The notes beneath the pieces were generated by a model, which was given only the letters and a program-made list of their open reading frames with translations, had not been told where the DNA came from and ran no database searches. From Flavobacteriales bacterium UBA2306 (GTDB lineage: Bacteria > Bacteroidota > Bacteroidia > Flavobacteriales > Weeksellaceae), in contig DDVS01000001.1 of assembly GCA_002345565.1 (NCBI GenBank), forward strand, positions 862,712 to 926,711: 64,000 nucleotides of DNA. Reading direction: 5' to 3'. The translations under genes and the position numbers were made by a program. How positions within the stretch are numbered: the stretch's first letter is position 1; each line of letters opens with the position of its first letter. Positions 42,951 through 51,548 of the stretch are shown piece after piece.

Positions 42951-43997
42951 TTGTCCGCAGCGTTTTTAACAACGTTTTAAATCTTTTATTAGATTTGGTT
43001 TTTGAATTGCAATTTTGAGAATATAATTTAAAAGTTCGTTTAAAAATGGCAATATATTTTCTTTATTTTGTTGAATTATGACTAAATCTTTTTCAAATTT
43101 TGGAATATTTCCATGCGCAATGTCACTTCGATAAGTATATAGTTTATCAATTATTGTGTAAATACTATTTGAGTCTGAACCTTTCAAATAGTTTTCTAGA
43201 TGAAAATTTTGAAAGTAATTATTATAAAGTAAACCAATTTTATTACTTAATTGTTTACTTATTGATTGATCACCACTATTCTTTGGATTTGTAGTTATCA
43301 AGAGTTCAATTATGGAAAATATTGAAACTATTCGAAATGGAGATTCTTCTGGAATTATTTCTAATGAAAAGAAATCTTCTAAACTCTTTCTGATAAAAAT
43401 TAATTCTTCATCATTGAAGATTTTTTTTATTTTATTTAAATGTTGCTGGAAACTTCTTATTTCACTTTTAGTTGGGATTTTTCTAATAAATTTTTCTGAG
43501 CCTTCTCTTCCATAATGTTCACTAGTTTGAACAAGAATATTAAATGTTTCAAATGAATTTTTTGAAACATAAGTATTATAATTATCATCTTCTGGAATTT
43601 CTCCCTTATAATTTAATTCAAAGCCTCTCTGAACAAGTATCTTTAATCTTAAATCAGATAATCTTAATGCAATAAATTCTTCAATTTTTAACATGTCATG
43701 ATTTGCATGTAGAATTGTATATCTCCATTTCTTCTCACTAAGATTAATTAATTTGGGTATTAATGTTTTATTATTAGGAATTATTTTGTTTTCAAAATAG
43801 TTAGACCATAATTCATTACCAATAGTCTCCAAGTATGGTTTGATATAATGTAGATGTGAATCACTTGCTTTGTAAAGCATCAGGTTTTTATTTAAAGGGA
43901 TTATTGTTTCTTCATCTAAATCAAATAATTCATTTACTAAGCAAATATTTAGAAATTTTCTTTTATTCATGCACTTTTGTCATAACATTGCGGACAA
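42951..43997 (-). mobile_element. Cassette-like unit 7: HEPN protein gene
   Basis: The left end TTGTCCGCAGCG (42951-42962) pairs with CATTGCGGACAA (43986-43997) at 11 of 12 positions counting one G-T pair. Site I lies on the left; no palindromic site follows on the right, so this is the last recognisable unit of the array. Confidence 0.5.
42966..43970 (-). CDS. HEPN-domain protein (ApeA-like HEPN), candidate RNA-targeting defence protein
   Basis: A 334-residue cytoplasmic protein of no named family. The C-terminal third resembles the ApeA-type HEPN domain: a helix with IVSIFSIIELLITTNPKN, then YTYRSDIAHGNIPKF, giving the HEPN catalytic pattern R-x4-H at Arg281-His286. The N-terminal two thirds (LYKASDSHLHYIKPYLETIG, HANHDMLKIEEFIALRLSDL) may be the sensing part. 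HEPN proteins of this kind usually cleave RNA in abortive phage defence or toxin systems. Very AT-rich, single gene in a cassette-like unit. Function is inferred from the motif only. Confidence 0.7.
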   Translation of the reverse strand: MNKRKFLNICLVNELFDLDEETIIPLNKNLMLYKASDSHLHYIKPYLETIGNELWSNYFENKIIPNNKTLIPKLINLSEKKWRYTILHANHDMLKIEEFIALRLSDLRLKILVQRGFELNYKGEIPEDDNYNTYVSKNSFETFNILVQTSEHYGREGSEKFIRKIPTKSEIRSFQQHLNKIKKIFNDEELIFIRKSLEDFFSLEIIPEESPFRIVSIFSIIELLITTNPKNSGDQSISKQLSNKIGLLYNNYFQNFHLENYLKGSDSNSIYTIIDKLYTYRSDIAHGNIPKFEKDLVIIQQNKENILPFLNELLNYILKIAIQKPNLIKDLKRC

Positions 43998-44613
43998 CAC
44001 TCAAATATACGAAAGTTTATCATGTAATCGATATTTTTCTATATTTGTTTAAAATTCTTTAAAGAAGAGTGTTTTATACTGATAGTTTGTTGCGTATTTT
44101 ATATAGAATATTAGTAATTTAGTTTCGCATTTTCTCTGCAAGCTATATGAAATGCGCAATGGTTAAAGTAATGCTATAAAAAATAATTAAAACAGCTTTC
44201 TCTTACCTTTTTAGCCTGCCTTCACAACTGAAACTTTAACACATACAACAGCATATCTTTCTTTACAAACAAATGATAATCAGATAATTATTCATTTAAA
44301 ACTCACAAAACAATAAGATTATCCAATCGATTCGGCCCCGAAAACGGACTTCTTTTTGCAAGATTCTCAAATCATGGGAGAATATTTTGCGTTACACACT
44401 TCGGAGATACTCCGTACATACGCCATACATACCCCGTACATACTCCGTATAAACCCGTATTAATTCTCATTGGATGATTTATAAAAATCCATTTCAAAAA
44501 TTATTAAATTAATAATTGTTATGATAACTATCTGTCAGGGAAAAGATTGATAATTTAAAATCTAATCCGCTACAAATGTTTTCATTCTAAATTTATCTCA
44601 GTAAATTTGTTCT
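43971..44613. other. 640-bp intergenic region at the right end of the array
   Basis: Holds the right end of cassette-like unit 7, then about 600 bp without a supported gene. Its one notable feature is the 11-bp tandem repeat at 44410-44453. The promoter of the MutS2-like gene is presumably in the last 100 bp (CAGTAAATTTGTTC at 44600 gives an approximate TAAATTTG). Confidence 0.5.
44410..44453 (+). repeat. Four tandem 11-bp units
   Basis: CTCCGTACATA, CGCCATACATA, CCCCGTACATA and CTCCGTATAAA follow each other without gaps, with a partial fifth (CCCGTAT). The period equals about one helical turn, so any protein bound to each unit would lie on the same face of DNA. It is GC-richer than its surroundings. 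Confidence 0.8.
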
Positions 44614-46755
44614 GTGAATATCAATCAAGCAGACCTTAACGAATTAGAATTTCCGGAGCTACTTTCGGAAATTACACCTTTCGCTTATTCGCCGAAAACG
44701 GCAAACAAAATAATGGAACTTCGCCCAATGGAAATTGACGAAGCAGAATTATCTCTGAAAAAAACTTCGGAATTTCTGACGAGTTTTGAAAGTTCCAACG
44801 CCATTCCTTTTGATGAATACGAAGACATCGAAGAAGAATTGAAATTGATGCTGATCGAGAATTACCGATTAGAAAACAAATCGTTTATCAAAATCAAAAC
44901 GATCACGGAACAAATCGGAAAACTGCAAAAATTCTTCCCTCAGTTTTCAGAAGCTTTCCCCACACTTTTGGAAGAAGTCAAAGACTTAGAATTCCGAAAA
45001 GAAATTATTGATAAAGTGGATAAAGTTTTCAACCGTTTTGGAGATGTTAAAAGTGATGCTTCTGCTGTTCTGAAAACTTTAAGAACCGAAATACAGCACG
45101 CCAGAAAAGCCGTTGATGAGAATTTCAATCGTTCTTTAGCTACTTATTCAGAATTTTTAGAAGATATTAGAGAAAGTATCATTGAGGATCAAAGAGTTTT
45201 AGCGGTAAAGTCGGGCTTCAAAAAAAGAGTTAACGGACGTGTTTTAGGAATTTCCAAAACGGGTTCTATTACTTTTATGCAACCGGAAAGTGTTGTGAAA
45301 CATTATTTCAAACTGAAGGAAAATCAGGAAGAAGAGAAAAAAGAAATCGATAAAATTCTTAGAAAATTAACAGCGGAGTTATCAGAATTCCAGCCTCAAC
45401 TTTCGGATTATCAAACTTATATTTTTGATCTGGACTTAATCCGAGCAAAAGCAAAATTTGCTGAAAAAGTCAATGGAATTTTACCGAAAATCAACAGACA
45501 TCAGACCTTACGTCTGAAAGATGCTTTTCATCCGTTACTTTGGATCAGAAATAAAAATGAAAACAAAGAGATTTTCCCACAAACGCTAACCTTAACAGAA
45601 CATAACAGGATCATCTGTATCTCAGGACCAAACGCAGGCGGAAAATCCATCACTTTGAAAACCGTTGGATTGTTACAACTGATGATTCAGAGCGGAATTT
45701 TGGTTCCTGTCCATCCAAAATCCGAAATGTTTTTCTTTGAGAAAATTATGACTGATATTGGTGATAATCAATCCATAGAAAATCACTTATCAACCTACTC
45801 TTCCCGATTGAAAAAGATGTCCGGAATGATTCGAGAAGCGGATAACAAAACCTTGCTTTTGATTGACGAATTCGGGACTGGTTCTGATCCGGAATTAGGT
45901 GGCGCTTTGGCGGAAAGTTTTATGGAATATTTCTATGACAAGAAAAGTTTCGGAATCATCACAACGCATTATACCAATATCAAACTGGTTGTAGAAAACC
46001 TTCCTGCAGCTACAAATGCCGCAATGCTTTTTGACGAAAGAACATTGGAACCACTTTACAAATTGGAAATCGGGCAAGCCGGAAGTTCTTTTACTTTTGA
46101 AGTGGCTGAGAAAAACAGAATTCCAAGATTCATTATCAAAAATGCGAGAAAAAAAGTTGAGCACGATATTGTGAATCTTGACAAAACGATTGTGAAACTT
46201 CAGCAGGAAAAATTCGAGGTTGAAAAATTGAAATCTGATTTGTCGGAAAAACGAGATTCTGTGGAAGACAAACGTGATAATCTTCAAAAACTGAATGAAC
46301 AACTCCAGCAAAAACTCTTCAATTTCCAGAAATTGTATGAAGAAGAACACAGAAAACTTCAATTCGGAAACAAGATTGAAACCTTTATCGACAGTTACGT
46401 GAAAGGAAAATCCCGAAAAGATGTTGTGAAAGATTTTGTGAAAATTCTTGAGCAGGAAAAATTCCGGAAATTGGGAACTGACAAAGACGAGAGCAAACGT
46501 CTTCAAGTTGTGAAACGCAAAATCACGCAACAATTGAAAAAAGAAGATGTTATCGAAAAAATTGCTGAAACCAACGAGAAACTGGAGGAAAAGCGAAAAG
46601 CAGAACGCGCCGTTTGGATGAAAGTCGGTCAACGTGTTCGAATCGCCGGAAGCACCAGTGTAGGCACTATTGAAAAGATTTCAAAAAACAAAGTGATTGT
46701 GAACTACGGAACCTTCAAAACCACGATTGATTCTGGAGAATTGGAGAGAATATAA
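44614..46755 (+). CDS. MutS2-like DNA-binding ATPase lacking the Smr domain
   Basis: A 713-residue protein starting at GTG. The MutS lever/core helices (KSFIKIKTITEQIGKLQKFF, NFNRSLATYSEFLEDIRESI) precede the ATPase domain: Walker A GPNAGGKS at residues 338-345, the ST-motif stretch DIGDNQSIENHLSTYSSRLK, and Walker B LLLIDEFGTGSDPELGGAL. A long coiled coil (about 490-640) and a short KOW/SH3-like end (VGQRVRIAGSTSVGTIEKIS) follow. The C-terminal Smr nuclease of full MutS2 is missing. It may act on branched DNA or collided ribosomes, as described for the MutS2 family; which applies here is unknown. Confidence 0.92.
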   Translation: MNINQADLNELEFPELLSEITPFAYSPKTANKIMELRPMEIDEAELSLKKTSEFLTSFESSNAIPFDEYEDIEEELKLMLIENYRLENKSFIKIKTITEQIGKLQKFFPQFSEAFPTLLEEVKDLEFRKEIIDKVDKVFNRFGDVKSDASAVLKTLRTEIQHARKAVDENFNRSLATYSEFLEDIRESIIEDQRVLAVKSGFKKRVNGRVLGISKTGSITFMQPESVVKHYFKLKENQEEEKKEIDKILRKLTAELSEFQPQLSDYQTYIFDLDLIRAKAKFAEKVNGILPKINRHQTLRLKDAFHPLLWIRNKNENKEIFPQTLTLTEHNRIICISGPNAGGKSITLKTVGLLQLMIQSGILVPVHPKSEMFFFEKIMTDIGDNQSIENHLSTYSSRLKKMSGMIREADNKTLLLIDEFGTGSDPELGGALAESFMEYFYDKKSFGIITTHYTNIKLVVENLPAATNAAMLFDERTLEPLYKLEIGQAGSSFTFEVAEKNRIPRFIIKNARKKVEHDIVNLDKTIVKLQQEKFEVEKLKSDLSEKRDSVEDKRDNLQKLNEQLQQKLFNFQKLYEEEHRKLQFGNKIETFIDSYVKGKSRKDVVKDFVKILEQEKFRKLGTDKDESKRLQVVKRKITQQLKKEDVIEKIAETNEKLEEKRKAERAVWMKVGQRVRIAGSTSVGTIEKISKNKVIVNYGTFKTTIDSGELERI

Positions 46756-46760
46756 AAAAA

Positions 46761-46784
46761 AGCGAAGATTAACCTTCGCTTTTG
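46761..46784. terminator. Bidirectional terminator between convergent genes
   Basis: AGCGAAG-ATTAAC-CTTCGCT with A run before and T run after, placed between the MutS2-like stop and the stop of the leftward gene at 46787. Confidence 0.85.
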
Positions 46785-46786
46785 CT

Positions 46787-47164
46787 TTATGCGTGGAAGT
46801 GAGATTTCACTTCTTCCAAAACTTGCTCTTCGCTGAGTTGGGAATCTGTTCCTAATTTGATGTTCAGATTCTTATATTGAGGTGTTTCTAACAAATGATT
46901 TCGTAACTCTTCTTGAGAAGTTCCAGGCCCCGTAATATACAAATCTGTACTATTGGTGATGACTTTTTCTATCTCTTTAAAGAATTTTGACTTGTTGGTT
47001 TGTTCTACATTGTTTGCAGCGTTTTCATTGGAGTTGCCGTGCTGTACATCTGCAAATACAATTTGTTTCAATTCAAATTCTGAAACATCCTGTCCATCGT
47101 GATTCGTCACAACTATTGCTTTTCTGCCGTCAATCCATAGTCCGGCTAATTTTTTATCGCTCAT
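46787..47164 (-). CDS. Small eRF1-domain-like (baeRF type) protein
   Basis: The start at 47164 (MSDKKLAGLWIDGRKAIVVT) fits the family better than one 30 bp upstream. The 125 residues follow the layout of bacterial proteins related to domain 2 of archaeal/eukaryotic release factor 1: an opening strand with WIDGRKAIVV, KFFKEIEKVITNSTDLYITG, GPGTSQEELRNHLLETPQYK and a final acidic helix. Proteins of this kind are proposed to act at the ribosome, but the evidence is general. It is alone between convergent genes. Confidence 0.6.
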   Translation of the reverse strand: MSDKKLAGLWIDGRKAIVVTNHDGQDVSEFELKQIVFADVQHGNSNENAANNVEQTNKSKFFKEIEKVITNSTDLYITGPGTSQEELRNHLLETPQYKNLNIKLGTDSQLSEEQVLEEVKSHFHA

Positions 47165-47229
47165 AATTTTATTATTTTTAGAAAAGCCTTTCAAGGATTA
47201 TGCAAAAGTGTTGTTAACAGACGTTAAAG

Positions 47230-47844
47230 TTAATGATGATAAACATCCTCATACATCACACCAGCTTCAATTCTAATCGGTAATTTATTTTCTGCTGGAA
47301 CAATTGGACAATTATAATCAAAAGCATTGTAAGCACAATAAGGTTGATAAGATTGGTTAAAATCCAAAACGATTTCGTTTCCAATCGGGATTTTCAAATC
47401 CATATATTTTCCGCCACCGTAAGTTTCTTTTTCATTGGTTTCGTCACGGAAAGGCAGGAAAAGATAGTCTTTATATTTCTCCATTTTCATCAAATCCAGA
47501 CTTTGATATAAAGTCAAGGTCAACGATTTTCCGTCCAATTCAAAAGTTGCTTTTCCATATTCCTGATATTGTTTGAATTTTCCAGAAGATGTTGGCAATT
47601 CAAACGGAACAGGATTTTCGGTTTTTACAAATTTTGGGGTAACTCTGTATTTCAGATTAATTGGAAAGAACGGATGTTTTTTAAAATTCTTCAGATTATT
47701 GCCTCGCAGAGGTGTTTCTTTAGGATTCAGATATTCTGAATTGAGTTCTTTTTGGAACTTTTTTATCGATGCAATATTTTCTTTTTCAGTCTGAGCATTT
47801 AGAAACAAAGACAATATTAAAAATAGGAAACCTAATTTTTTCAT
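47230..47844 (-). CDS. Secreted DUF1684 domain protein
   Basis: A 204-residue protein with signal peptide (MKKLGFLFLILSLFLNAQ). The DUF1684 core is clear: LTLYQSLDLMKMEKYKDYLF, LPFRDETNEKETYGGGKYMD and the conserved end YQPYCAYNAFDYNCPIVPAE with two Cys. The family has no settled biochemical role. It is followed by a dispersed repeat. Confidence 0.9.
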   Translation of the reverse strand: MKKLGFLFLILSLFLNAQTEKENIASIKKFQKELNSEYLNPKETPLRGNNLKNFKKHPFFPINLKYRVTPKFVKTENPVPFELPTSSGKFKQYQEYGKATFELDGKSLTLTLYQSLDLMKMEKYKDYLFLPFRDETNEKETYGGGKYMDLKIPIGNEIVLDFNQSYQPYCAYNAFDYNCPIVPAENKLPIRIEAGVMYEDVYHH

Positions 47845-47865
47845 AATTCAATTTTAATTATTTGG

Positions 47866-47948
47866 GGCAGCTTTATCCGTCTTCCGCTCCCAATCTTTTC
47901 ACTCCACTGCGTTGCGTAAAAAGGATTTCCGCTCAAGCCGGGCTGCAA
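47866..47948 (-). repeat. Dispersed intergenic repeat, leftward copy
   Basis: The minus strand starts TGCAGCCCGGCTTGAGCGGA and continues through CCTTTTTACGCAACGCAGTG to end GCTGCCC. The same sequence occurs in opposite orientation at 50084-50212, so two genes lie between inverted copies. Confidence 0.9.
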
Positions 47949-47968
47949 GTGATTCATACCAATCACGT

Positions 47969-49117
47969 TTAGTCAGCAGATTCACTTTCAGAATCACTGA
48001 TTTCATCAGACTTCAACTCAATTTTTTTCTTCTGAAAATACTTATCAAAAGTCGATTTGAAAACAGGAACTTCATCATCTTCACCCATTAGGAAGCCCCA
48101 AGACTGGAGACCTTCTACTCTATCAAAAATAATTTTCAGAATTGCCAAAACCGGAATCGTCAAAAACATTCCCGCAATCCCCCACAGCATTTCTCCAATT
48201 ACAAGTCCAATGATCACAATCAAAGAATTGATTTTCACTTTAGAACCAACAACTCTTGGCATTATGATATTTCCGTCAATCGCGTGAATCACCACAATCG
48301 CAATTACAATAAACAAAACGTGACTGATTCCTGCCGTCGCAAACGTAATCAAAGCACCAATCAACAAAGCAATGAAAATCCCGATATAAGGCAAAATATT
48401 GAGAATTCCTGTGATAATTGCCAGCATAAAATTATATTTAACACCGATAATCGTGTAAGCTATCAAAGATAAAATGGTTACAATAATCATTTGCAGAAAC
48501 AATCCAACGAGATATTTTTTCACCATAAACTGAATACTGTGAACTACTTCAAAAACTGTTTTATGATGTGATTCTGTAAAACTTGCGACCAAGAATTTTA
48601 AAAGATGCGTTCTGTATAAAAGGAAAAATAAGGCAAACAAAAACGTAAAACCTGTTAGCATCAAGATATAACCAATCGATTTCAACGCTCTTTCCAAAAT
48701 CGCAGTTCCTGTGCTAATGGATTTTCGTGCAGTATCGTTTAAGTATTCTAATTGATCTTTTCTTCGAACACCAAAAGTCTTAGAAATCCAACTTTGCAAA
48801 TCATCCGTCACAGTGATGAATTGTTTCTGAAACTGAGGCCAATCGTTGGATAATTTAGCAACTTGCATCGAGATTCCGTAAATCACACCTCCGATAATTG
48901 CTAGAGCCAAAAGACTCGCCAGAATAGAAGACAAACTTCTTGGGAATCTCAATCTTTTTTCCATAAAACGAGAAAGCGGAGTCAGCAAAATCGCAACAAG
49001 CAATCCCAAAATCATCGGAACAAAAATCTGCTCACCAATAATGGCAAGAAATCCTAAAACAACGATGCTTATAAGAACACAAGATAACTTGAGATAAAAA
49101 GGATAATTCTGGTTCAT
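47969..49117 (-). CDS. AI-2E family transporter
   Basis: A 382-residue membrane protein with eight predicted segments. The N-terminal pair is GFLAIIGEQIFVPMILGLLV with LSSILASLLALAIIGGVIYG, a periplasmic stretch holds DWPQFQKQFITVTDDLQSWI, and the family core is GVKYNFMLAIITGILNILPY and IVGSKVKINSLIVIIGLVIG-like (GSKVKINSLIVIIGLVIGEM). Members have been linked to autoinducer-2 export or Na+/H+ exchange; the sequence does not decide. The acidic tail (KSDEISDSESESAD) is unusual but not disruptive. Confidence 0.9.
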   Translation of the reverse strand: MNQNYPFYLKLSCVLISIVVLGFLAIIGEQIFVPMILGLLVAILLTPLSRFMEKRLRFPRSLSSILASLLALAIIGGVIYGISMQVAKLSNDWPQFQKQFITVTDDLQSWISKTFGVRRKDQLEYLNDTARKSISTGTAILERALKSIGYILMLTGFTFLFALFFLLYRTHLLKFLVASFTESHHKTVFEVVHSIQFMVKKYLVGLFLQMIIVTILSLIAYTIIGVKYNFMLAIITGILNILPYIGIFIALLIGALITFATAGISHVLFIVIAIVVIHAIDGNIIMPRVVGSKVKINSLIVIIGLVIGEMLWGIAGMFLTIPVLAILKIIFDRVEGLQSWGFLMGEDDEVPVFKSTFDKYFQKKKIELKSDEISDSESESAD

Positions 49118-49222
49118 AGCTTAAATTTACAATTCTTGAATTTACAAAATATTTTCACCACATAGAAACATAGTTTTTGAGACTTTAAAGAATAATTAGC
49201 TATGCATCTATCTGGTTTTTAA

Positions 49223-49921
49223 CTACTTTCCGATTAGAAAAACTGCCGGAATCTTATGTAATTCAGGCTTTTCTTTTTTCCAATCGTTAATCGTTTTTGT
49301 TTTGATAAATTCGGTTTCCGGGTCATTGATGTTGGCAGCAATGCACAATTTTGTATTGGGATTCAGAAACTTGGTCAAATCTTCGAATAATGGATTATTT
49401 CTGTAAGGTGTTTCCATAAAAATTTGTGTAAATCCAGTTTTCTCCACCAAATTTTCCAAATGTTGGATTTCTTTTTTCTTCTTATCTTTTTCAATCGCCA
49501 AATAACCATTGAAAGAAAATTGCTGTCCGTTGAATCCGCTTGCAATCAAAGCTAAAACAAAAGAGCTTGGTCCATTAACAGGAATGACTTTGATATTATT
49601 TTTGTGAGACCAACCCACCATTATATTTCCTGGATCACCGATGCAAGGCAAGCCGGCTTCCGACAACAATCCGAAATCTACGCCTTCTTTCATCAGTTTT
49701 TGTGCTTCTTTCAAATCTGCCGTTTCAGAATATTTGTCGAGCAGAAATAATTTAAGTTCAGGTTGTTTTTTCTCTGGCGCGAAGAATTTGATAACTTTTC
49801 TGGCTGTCTTTTCGTTCTCTACAAAATAATGGTCAACATTCATAATGATGTCTTTGATTGTGGGCGCAAAATAATCTGCTGGAGAATTTTCGGAAAGATA
49901 AGCTGGTAAAAGGTATAGCAT
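49223..49921 (-). CDS. RsmI-like SAM-dependent methyltransferase (tetrapyrrole methylase fold)
   Basis: A 232-residue protein with the tetrapyrrole methylase fold: the central GLLSEAGLPCIGDPGNIMVG (SAM-binding SDAGxPxxxDPG equivalent), VIPVNGPSSFVLALIASGFN, GYLAIEKDKKKKEIQHLENL and IFMETPYRNNPLFEDLTKFL. RsmI methylates a 16S rRNA cytidine. This short form lacks the usual first strand with GTPIGN, a common variant in Bacteroidota, so the exact target is less certain. Confidence 0.85.
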   Translation of the reverse strand: MLYLLPAYLSENSPADYFAPTIKDIIMNVDHYFVENEKTARKVIKFFAPEKKQPELKLFLLDKYSETADLKEAQKLMKEGVDFGLLSEAGLPCIGDPGNIMVGWSHKNNIKVIPVNGPSSFVLALIASGFNGQQFSFNGYLAIEKDKKKKEIQHLENLVEKTGFTQIFMETPYRNNPLFEDLTKFLNPNTKLCIAANINDPETEFIKTKTINDWKKEKPELHKIPAVFLIGK

Positions 49922-50083
49922 TTTTATTTTTTATTGTAAAAAAGTATAATGTAAAATGTATTTTCCAATTATACTTAATTGATTTTAAGCACATTTGTCA
50001 TTAGTAGGAATCTAAACAATGTAGAGATTCCTACGGAATGACAAAATTATGTTTTTATGTTGAATGTTGTTTTATGTTGAATC

Positions 50084-50212
50084 TGCAGCCCGACTTGAGC
50101 GGAAATCCTTTTTACGCAACGCAGTGGAGTGAAAAAATTGACTTCGTCGAACCTAAAGGTTTGGGAGCCCTTCGTCAAGCTCAGGATAAACTACAGGCGG
50201 ATTAAGCTGCCC
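50084..50212 (+). repeat. Dispersed intergenic repeat, rightward copy with insertion
   Basis: Starts TGCAGCCCGACTTGAGCGGA and ends GCTGCCC like the copy at 47866-47948, but carries about 45 extra bases in the second half (including TTCGTCAAGCTCAGGATAAA). It fills most of the 310-bp gap between the methyltransferase and the symporter genes. Confidence 0.9.
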
Positions 50213-50232
50213 AAACTTTAATCATTACAAAT

Positions 50233-51510
50233 TTAGTTCAAAACTTCTTTTAATCGGTCTTTATCCAATCTATTTTCCCAATTGGAAACGACAACTGTCG
50301 CGACTGCATTCCCAATTACATTGGTCAACGCTCGGCATTCTGACATAAATTTGTCAATCCCGAGAATCAAAGTCATCCCAGCAATCGGAACTTCGGGAAC
50401 GACCGCCAAAGTTGCGGCCAAAGTGATAAATCCTGCACCTGTAACGCCAGCTGCACCTTTGGAACTCAACATCGCGACCAAAAGTAATCCAATCTGATGC
50501 TCCAAAGTCAAATCGATATTACAAGCCTGTACAATAAACAACGCCGCCAAAGTCATATAAATATTGGTTCCGTCAAGATTGAAAGAATAACCCGTAGGAA
50601 CTACCAAGCCAACGACGCCTTTGTCACATCCTGCGTTTTCCATCTTTTTCATCAATCCCGGCAGTGCAGGTTCAGACGAACTTGTTCCTAAAACTAGAAA
50701 AATCTCTTCTTTGATATACTTCAGAAATTTGAAAATATTGAATCCGTTATACCAAGCAACACTCCCCAAAATTAAAATAACAAACAGCGCCGAAGTCACA
50801 TAAAATGTTCCAACGAGCATCGCCAGATTTTTGAGCGATTCAACACCATATTTCCCAATTGTGAAAGCCATTGCTCCGAAAGCACCAATTGGAGCTAGTT
50901 TCATCAAAATTTCCACAATTTTGAAAATAGGAATCGTTAAGGTTTGAAGAAAATCTTGAATTGATTGACTTTTCTCCGAAGTCACAGCTAAAGCCACTCC
51001 AAATAAAATGGCTACCAATAAAACCTGCAGTATATTATCGCCAGTCAATGGACTGAACAAAGTCTCCGGAATAATATTGAAAATAAAACTGACAAAAGAA
51101 TTATCGTGCGCCGCTTTTACATATTTCTCAACTTCTGCTCCGTTCAAAGTATTTGGGTTGATGTTTAGACCTTTTCCCGGCTGAACGATATGACTGACAA
51201 TCATTCCTATTATCAAAGCTAAAGTTGAAAATGTAAAAAAGTAAATGAAAGCTTTTCCAGCGACTCTTCCCACTTTTTTCAAATCGCTCATTCCGGCGAT
51301 TCCTGTAGAAACAGTTAAGAAAATTACCGGTGCAATAATCATTTTGACCAGCTTGATGAATCCGTCGCCGAGAGGTTTCATTTTCTCGCCTAAATCCGGA
51401 TAAAAATAACCGAGCGAAACACCGAAAACAATCGCAATCAGTACCTGAATATAAAGAAGCTGATAGAATTTTTTCGGTTTTATAGGTTTTTGTTCAATGT
51501 CCAAATTCAT
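50233..51510 (-). CDS. Dicarboxylate/amino acid:cation symporter (DAACS family)
   Basis: A 425-residue GltP/DctA-type transporter with eight membrane segments and two re-entrant loops: LVLGTSSSEPALPGLMKKME (Ser-rich HP1), VPTGYSFNLDGTNIYMTLAA (TM7), SSKGAAGVTGAGFITLAATL (HP2) and GIDKFMSECRALTNVIGNAV (TM8 with the Asp and Arg that bind acidic substrates). It takes up C4-dicarboxylates or glutamate/aspartate with Na+ or H+. Confidence 0.95.
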   Translation of the reverse strand: MNLDIEQKPIKPKKFYQLLYIQVLIAIVFGVSLGYFYPDLGEKMKPLGDGFIKLVKMIIAPVIFLTVSTGIAGMSDLKKVGRVAGKAFIYFFTFSTLALIIGMIVSHIVQPGKGLNINPNTLNGAEVEKYVKAAHDNSFVSFIFNIIPETLFSPLTGDNILQVLLVAILFGVALAVTSEKSQSIQDFLQTLTIPIFKIVEILMKLAPIGAFGAMAFTIGKYGVESLKNLAMLVGTFYVTSALFVILILGSVAWYNGFNIFKFLKYIKEEIFLVLGTSSSEPALPGLMKKMENAGCDKGVVGLVVPTGYSFNLDGTNIYMTLAALFIVQACNIDLTLEHQIGLLLVAMLSSKGAAGVTGAGFITLAATLAVVPEVPIAGMTLILGIDKFMSECRALTNVIGNAVATVVVSNWENRLDKDRLKEVLN

Positions 51511-51548
51511 AAAAAGAATTATACTACAAATTTAGAATTGTTTGTGAC

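Noticed and set aside
18594..43997. Ordinary insertion sequences
   Set aside because: No transposase frame occurs in or beside any copy, and the complementary ends differ for each cargo block, unlike IS terminal repeats.
45895..46632. 245-codon minus-strand frame inside the MutS2-like gene
   Set aside because: Phe-rich mirror of the Lys/Glu-rich coiled coil on the true strand.
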